Of a stretch of DNA of 5,256 bases, positions 4,925 through 5,256 are shown piece by piece. The notes under the pieces are model-generated. The model did no database searches. It saw only the letters and a program-made list of their open reading frames with translations, and was not told where the DNA came from. Source of the stretch: Deltaproteobacteria bacterium. Its GTDB lineage: Bacteria; Desulfobacterota; Desulfobacteria; Desulfobacterales; ETH-SRB1. Position 1 is the stretch's first letter. Every line of letters starts with the position of its first letter. The stretch is taken from NCBI GenBank assembly GCA_019314185.1, contig JAFCZU010000246.1, forward strand, positions 1 through 5,256, written 5' to 3'. The position numbers were made by a program, and so were the translations under genes.

Positions 4925-4994
4925 TGCCGGATGCAATTCAGCCGACGCTAAAAAGCGGCACGCCTGATTTGCTCTCATTCAATCTAAGATGAGG
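4925..4994 (+). promoter_or_regulatory. Folded 5' leader of radical SAM gene
   Basis: TGCCG (4925-4929) can pair with CGGCA (4956-4960). Inside it CGCT/AGCG (4946-4949/4954-4957) can form an exclusive small stem with an AAAA loop. A second hairpin, TCTCAT/ATGAGG (4973-4978/4989-4994), ends 8 bases before the AAGGAGG site. I compared it by eye with common riboswitch cores (TPP, cobalamin, SAM, c-di-GMP, fluoride) and found no match. Confidence 0.3.
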
Positions 4995-5013
4995 TTAAAA
5001 AAGGAGGATAAAA

Positions 5014-5256
5014 ATGAAAATAAACGATATTTTACAGAAATCGCGTGATACAGAGCCTTTTGATAAAGATGAACTCATAGAAATGCTTTCCTTTCCTCCT
5101 GATTCAACAGAATCCTACTTATTAATGGCGGAAGCTAATCGCATTTCCAAAGAACTAACTGAAAACAAAGCTGAAGTTCATGCTCAGTTTTCATTAAATC
5201 TTGCTCCTTGCGCATGTAACTGTTCATTTTGTTCTTTTGCAAAAAAGTATGGTATT
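5014..5256 (+). CDS. Radical SAM enzyme, N-terminal part only
   Basis: The first 81 residues are present and the frame runs off the window edge. GGAGG (5003-5007) sits 6 bases before the ATG. After a helical N-terminal part (15-55, with ELIEMLSFPPDSTESYLLMA) comes the radical SAM signature C66-x3-C70-x2-C73, which would hold a [4Fe-4S] cluster that cleaves S-adenosylmethionine. The order of a helical arm and then QFSLNLAPC, and CSFCSFA-like text, resembles the biotin synthase/HydE/ThiH side of the superfamily more than the others, but the substrate cannot be told. C68 gives an extra Cys within the motif. It is transcribed away from the minus-strand cluster and may be host backbone. Confidence 0.85.
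   Translation, partial: MKINDILQKSRDTEPFDKDELIEMLSFPPDSTESYLLMAEANRISKELTENKAEVHAQFSLNLAPCACNCSFCSFAKKYGI

Overview
The window looks like a bacterial accessory region from a Gram-negative organism. A delta-proteobacterium (Desulfobacterota-like) is my best guess. Support comes from a lipobox-bearing lipoprotein, purine-rich AGGAGG ribosome sites, moderate-to-low G+C, and small Cys-rich and helix-turn-helix proteins of the kind common in prophages, satellites and integrative elements. No tRNA, rRNA, integrase, transposase or CRISPR array is visible, so the mobile-element reading is inference from gene types and layout.

Layout: (a) 1-405, plus strand: a 95-residue lipoprotein gene closed by a strong hairpin. 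(b) 405-948: about 540 bases without a convincing gene, but unusually rich in short hairpins, two long direct repeats with CG dinucleotide tracts (691-717, 749-779) and a perfect 9-bp inverted repeat (850-858/939-947). (c) 949-4616, minus strand: six genes and one candidate micro-ORF. In transcription order they are a triple-zinc-ribbon protein (286 aa), an XRE-type HTH protein (70 aa), a second small HTH protein overlapping it by 4 bases (69 aa), a protein built from two identical-spacing Cys4 repeats (129 aa), a winged-helix replication-type protein (206 aa), then a repeat-rich stretch with the micro-ORF and an MGGSGSG zinc-ribbon protein (199 aa). (d) 4617-5013: divergent intergenic region with a near-consensus minus-strand sigma70 promoter and several inverted repeats. 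(e) 5014-5256, plus strand: the start of a radical SAM enzyme, cut by the window edge.

How the parts may work together (inference): the two overlapping HTH genes look like the control pair of a mobile element. The 206-aa protein, with a 12-bp inverted repeat at its 5' end and three copies of a 26-bp palindromic element just past its 3' end, could be a replication or DNA-binding protein with its own sites. Three proteins carry Zn-binding Cys clusters (six Cys4 clusters in total) with no assigned function. The flanking lipoprotein and radical SAM genes lie on the opposite strand and may be host backbone. No named system can be assigned from the sequence alone.
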